A stretch of DNA of 64,000 nucleotides from positions 310,001-374,000 of the forward strand of contig NZ_JAODIY010000009.1 in the NCBI RefSeq assembly GCF_026586665.1. Direction: 5' to 3'. The notes under the pieces are model-generated. The model did no database searches. It was given only the letters and a program-made list of their open reading frames with translations, and was not told where the DNA came from. Each line of letters starts with the position of its first letter. Positions within the stretch are counted from its first letter, which is position 1. The translations under genes were made by a program, and so were the position numbers. Shown here one piece after another: positions 60,979-64,000 of the stretch. The stretch is from Halovenus rubra. Its GTDB lineage: Archaea > Halobacteriota > Halobacteria > Halobacteriales > Haloarculaceae.

Positions 60979-62577
60979 TCAACTGGAGTCTGAGACTCCA
61001 ACCACAAACAGCGAAAGCACAGGGACGATTTCGAGTCGTCCAAACCACATGAGCCCGACCATCAGTAGTTTTGATGCGTCCGAGAAGAAGAGATAGTTCC
61101 CGAATGGGCCAAGCTTGCCAAAGCCCGGCCCGATGTTCCCAATTGTAGCGAGTGAAGCACTGACTGACTCAAGCACAGTTAAATTGACGCCGATGCGGGC
61201 GGAGTCGAGCATAATGAATACGGCTGCAAAAAGAAACAAAGCGAGATAGAGGAGTGTGAACACCAGAATGCCCCGTATTGCATCTTCGTCGACGACATCG
61301 CCTCCAAGCCGAACGGGCTGGACAACATCAGGTCGGGCACTCGTGTACAGCTCGCGACGGATAGCTTTCATCACGACGAGCCAGCGGATAACCTTGACAC
61401 CGCCACCTGTCGACCCTGCTGAACCACCGACGAACATCGCAAACAACAGGACAAACTGGGCTTCAGTCCCACCCTCAGCCCACTCTGCGAAGTCGGCAGT
61501 CGCGTATCCGGTCGAGTTCATCAACGACCCAATCTGGAACGCTGCCTGCCGGAGTGCGTTCTCGGTGGCCCCATTTGTTACACCACCGGGGTCAGTCTTC
61601 GGAACGGCACCGCCAAAGAGCAAGAATGCAAGCACTGCAAACAACGCAGCAAGAAGTCCCGCGTACGTTCGGAACTCACTGTTTTTGTACAGCAACTCGG
61701 CCTCACCCCGGATAACGTGCCAGAAGAGCGCAAAGTTTACCCCGGCAATAACCATGAATGGGATGATTACCCACTGCACAATTGCCGAGAAGGCTGCAAT
61801 GCTGTCAGCCTTTGGTGAGAAACCACCAGTTGGGAGCGTCGTAAAGGCGTGTGCAACTGCATTGTAGAGGTTCATATTGGGGGCTAACTCTATGCCCAAC
61901 GCCAAACCTGCTACGTGAAGTCCATAGAGAATGACAACAAGCAACACAGTAAATCCAAAGTAGATAATCCACAGCGCTCGGGCGGTCTCAGCAATTTTCG
62001 GCGTCAACTTCTGTAGCTCCGGGCCGGGCGCTTCCGAACGCATCAACTCGGCACCGTTGACAGCCACTTCAGGAAGAATCGCAATCATCAACACGATAAT
62101 TCCCATCCCGCCCAGCCACTGAGTGAGCTGTCGCCACATTAACACCGCATGCGAGTGTTGTTCGAGACTAATATCGCCAAGAACTGTGGCCCCTGTCGTC
62201 GTGAACCCACTCGTCGATTCGAACAATGCGTTGACAACCGATGTAGTCAAAGCGTTGAACGACCCTGTCTGCAATCCAATCGTCGAATCCGTCCCGATGC
62301 CTGCAAGCAAAAATGGAATTGTTCCCACAATTGGAGCAGCTATCCAAGCGAGAGAGACCAACAATAGTGCTTCCTGTGGCCCGAGGTCTGGATCAGGGTC
62401 AAGACGTTTGAGTCCGAGACCAATGAACACGGTAATGATAATAGAGAGAATAAAAACCCAGATATCTTCCATATATACGACCGAAACCATCAGCGGAACC
62501 AGCATCGTCAAGGCGAGATATGTGAGAATCGTCCCAAGCACGCCAAAGCTCGCTCGCCAATCAATTCGCCATGTCAT
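60979..62577 (-). CDS. trkH: TrkH potassium uptake subunit
   Basis: 532 aa with the four MPM pore repeats of TrkH/KtrB: S-T-S-G-F-T-T-T-G, T-T-L-P-T-G-G-F-S, N-S-T-G-Y-A-T-A-D-F, and N-I-G-P-G-F-G near the end, each carrying a pore-loop glycine. It imports K+ driven by the membrane potential and needs TrkA. It is transcribed after trkA with a gap of about 107 bases. High K+ uptake is central to the salt-in strategy of haloarchaea. Confidence 0.93.
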   Translation of the reverse strand: MTWRIDWRASFGVLGTILTYLALTMLVPLMVSVVYMEDIWVFILSIIITVFIGLGLKRLDPDPDLGPQEALLLVSLAWIAAPIVGTIPFLLAGIGTDSTIGLQTGSFNALTTSVVNALFESTSGFTTTGATVLGDISLEQHSHAVLMWRQLTQWLGGMGIIVLMIAILPEVAVNGAELMRSEAPGPELQKLTPKIAETARALWIIYFGFTVLLVVILYGLHVAGLALGIELAPNMNLYNAVAHAFTTLPTGGFSPKADSIAAFSAIVQWVIIPFMVIAGVNFALFWHVIRGEAELLYKNSEFRTYAGLLAALFAVLAFLLFGGAVPKTDPGGVTNGATENALRQAAFQIGSLMNSTGYATADFAEWAEGGTEAQFVLLFAMFVGGSAGSTGGGVKVIRWLVVMKAIRRELYTSARPDVVQPVRLGGDVVDEDAIRGILVFTLLYLALFLFAAVFIMLDSARIGVNLTVLESVSASLATIGNIGPGFGKLGPFGNYLFFSDASKLLMVGLMWFGRLEIVPVLSLFVVGVSDSS

Positions 62578-62684
62578 AATCGTCGGTAACTGTAGGAATT
62601 GACCAATGGGAAGGGCTTGAGTATTACGATAGACGAGTTCTTCGCTAAGCCGGCGTCTTGTTCGGATAACCCAGACTGTGCCAG

Positions 62685-64000
62685 TCAGGCCAAGCAGGTG
62701 AGATCGCTCACGTACTCTGTCTCGACGAAAACGACAATGTGGTCGCCTTCACGAAGTTTTGTCTCACCTCGGGGCGGAATGAGCCTGTTGTTACGCGTGA
62801 CAGCGCCAATGACAAAAGGGAAAGAAATCTCGGCATCCAACTCCCGAATCGGAGTCTCGTCTAGTTCGCTGTCGGCGTCTAGTTCAAATTCGAGGACCTC
62901 TGCCTGGTCGTGTTCGAGAACCGAAAGATTCTCAGCGACGCTTTCGAAACTAAATCGGATTATCTCTTCGGCTGTCACCTCGCGTGGATTGATAGCGACA
63001 TCGATGCCGATTTCTTCGAAAAGGTCGACGTACTGCAAGTTGTCCACCGTCGCGACGACGCGGTCAACGCCAAGACGTTTGGCAAGAACCGCAACGAGCA
63101 GGTCACGCTCGTCGGCATCGATTGCTGCGAGTAATACGTCGGCCTCGTCGATGTGCTCTCGCATCAGGAACTCCGTATCTGCCGGGTCGTGTTGCATCAC
63201 GAGTGTCTCAGGTAACTCCTCGGCAAGATGACGAGCGCGGTCTTTATCCTCTTCGATGAGTGTCGGTTCGAGCCCACGTTCTTCAAGCAATCTAGCGGCG
63301 TGATAGCCGATGTCGCTTCCCCCGACGATAACAATCTCGTCTGCACTGCCTGGAGTCTTGTCTGATGCAAGGTCCATGGCAAACGACTGGACACTCTCAG
63401 GGCTTCCAATGACGACGGCTCTGTCGCCCGCCTTGATACGCGTCTCCCCGCTGGGAATCAAGATATTGTCACCGCGAAATAGGCCAGCAAAGGTGAGCGA
63501 TTCGAACCGGTCTGCTTTTGCAATAGTTTGGCCGGTGATTGGGCTTTCCTCACAGATTTCGAACTCCGCCATCTGGACGATTCCTCCTGCGAACGGATCG
63601 ATGTCAATGGCTTCGGGTAACCCGATAACCCGGACAATATCCTCGGCGGTGAGCACGTCTGAACACACCATGAAATCGACGCCAAAGGCAGACCGGTTCT
63701 GTTCCCATGTCTTGAGATACTCGTTGCTTTTTGTCCGGGCTATCGTGAACGGGCTTCCGAGTGTCTTCGCGGTGCCACACGCGATAAGATTTGCTCTGTC
63801 GTCGTCAGTACAGGCAATAAAGAGATCTGCGTCTTCGGTTTCTGCGGTCTGTAATGTTTGCATTGACGTTCCATCGCCGCTCATCGTCAGCACATCGAGT
63901 TGGTATTTCAGGTCTTCAGCTCGGTCGGGGTCCTTGTCGACAATAGTAACATCATGGCTGGGAGCTAAATCCTCGGCTATCGCGGTTCCGACTTCCCCAG
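62685..64000 (-). CDS. trkA: TrkA potassium uptake regulatory subunit, 5' end outside window
   Basis: At least 438 residues are in the window; the frame stays open past base 64,000, where the sequence reads G-E-V-G-T-A-I-A-E-D-L, so the start codon lies only a few codons further on. Two RCK units, each with an NAD-binding Rossmann part and a C-terminal RCK_C subdomain. The second Rossmann motif is I-V-G-G-S-D-I-G-Y-H-A-A. It binds TrkH from the cytoplasm and gates it in response to nucleotides. An ATG at 63893 is internal and should not be taken as the start. Confidence 0.93.
   Translation of the reverse strand, partial: GEVGTAIAEDLAPSHDVTIVDKDPDRAEDLKYQLDVLTMSGDGTSMQTLQTAETEDADLFIACTDDDRANLIACGTAKTLGSPFTIARTKSNEYLKTWEQNRSAFGVDFMVCSDVLTAEDIVRVIGLPEAIDIDPFAGGIVQMAEFEICEESPITGQTIAKADRFESLTFAGLFRGDNILIPSGETRIKAGDRAVVIGSPESVQSFAMDLASDKTPGSADEIVIVGGSDIGYHAARLLEERGLEPTLIEEDKDRARHLAEELPETLVMQHDPADTEFLMREHIDEADVLLAAIDADERDLLVAVLAKRLGVDRVVATVDNLQYVDLFEEIGIDVAINPREVTAEEIIRFSFESVAENLSVLEHDQAEVLEFELDADSELDETPIRELDAEISFPFVIGAVTRNNRLIPPRGETKLREGDHIVVFVETEYVSDLTCLA

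Noticed and set aside
63893-63895. ATG at 63893 as the trkA start
   Set aside because: The frame continues upstream with clear TrkA Rossmann sequence to the window edge, so this is an internal Met.

Overview
The window is chromosomal DNA of a halophilic archaeon (class Halobacteria). The predicted proteins are strongly acidic. Archaeal information genes are present: DnaG-type primase, Pelota, S24e, S27ae, and valyl-tRNA synthetase with an archaeal layout. Most promoters place a TATA element about 25-30 bases before the start codon, which fits leaderless mRNAs. Many products belong to haloarchaea-restricted families (DUF6788, DUF5820, the DUF6293/HFX_2341 type). Base composition looks moderate for a haloarchaeon. 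I could not run searches, so family names come from recognised motifs and remembered family sequences.

Region 1, about 1-12,900, is accessory DNA. It begins with a winged-helix regulator overlapping a nucleotidyltransferase-like gene that leaves the window, laid out like an AbiE toxin-antitoxin pair. It then holds a decayed IS6-type element with visible terminal repeats, an isolated SDR oxidoreductase and a truncated receiver/PAS sensor gene. Next come a Tat lipoprotein, a membrane-anchored ArsR-like regulator, fused fragments of a DsrE-like gene and a histidine kinase, and a broken gene with RAMP-like glycine loops. A divergent pair of unknown genes, a frameshifted hypothetical gene, a second lipoprotein and an IS630 transposase fragment complete it. 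Several genes here are broken and paired hairpins sit at some of the breakpoints.

Region 2, about 13,200-31,600, is core. It has a zinc-lobe alcohol dehydrogenase-like gene with a small membrane protein, then dnaK and grpE diverging from a CARF-like/HTH regulator. After these come valS, a beta-RFAP-synthase-like GHMP protein, a DUF5820 gene, and the cluster prkA-prkA-yeaH-spoVR. In bacteria the last three families form a stress or stationary-phase kinase module. A YjbQ-family gene follows.

Region 3, about 31,600-49,700, holds an acyl-CoA synthetase, a Gly/Met-rich protein, and an S49 protease coupled to a protein whose cupredoxin domain has lost its copper cysteine. It continues with prephenate dehydrogenase, an Rsm22-like methyltransferase, a phosphoribosyltransferase, dnaG, an MBL hydrolase, a GAF histidine kinase, Pelota, AlkA, thymidylate kinase, a double-VOC protein, an ABC-2 exporter and a small Rdx protein.

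Region 4, about 49,700-64,000, holds a CtaA-like/CtaB fusion for heme biosynthesis and a cobalamin-type ABC importer (btuC-btuD diverging from btuF). A MaoC hydratase, ribosomal S24e-S27ae and an ion/solute block follow. That block contains an APC transporter with universal stress domains, an Lrp-RCK_C regulator, a pore/double-RCK protein, TrkH, and TrkA running off the end. No rRNA, tRNA or CRISPR array was seen.
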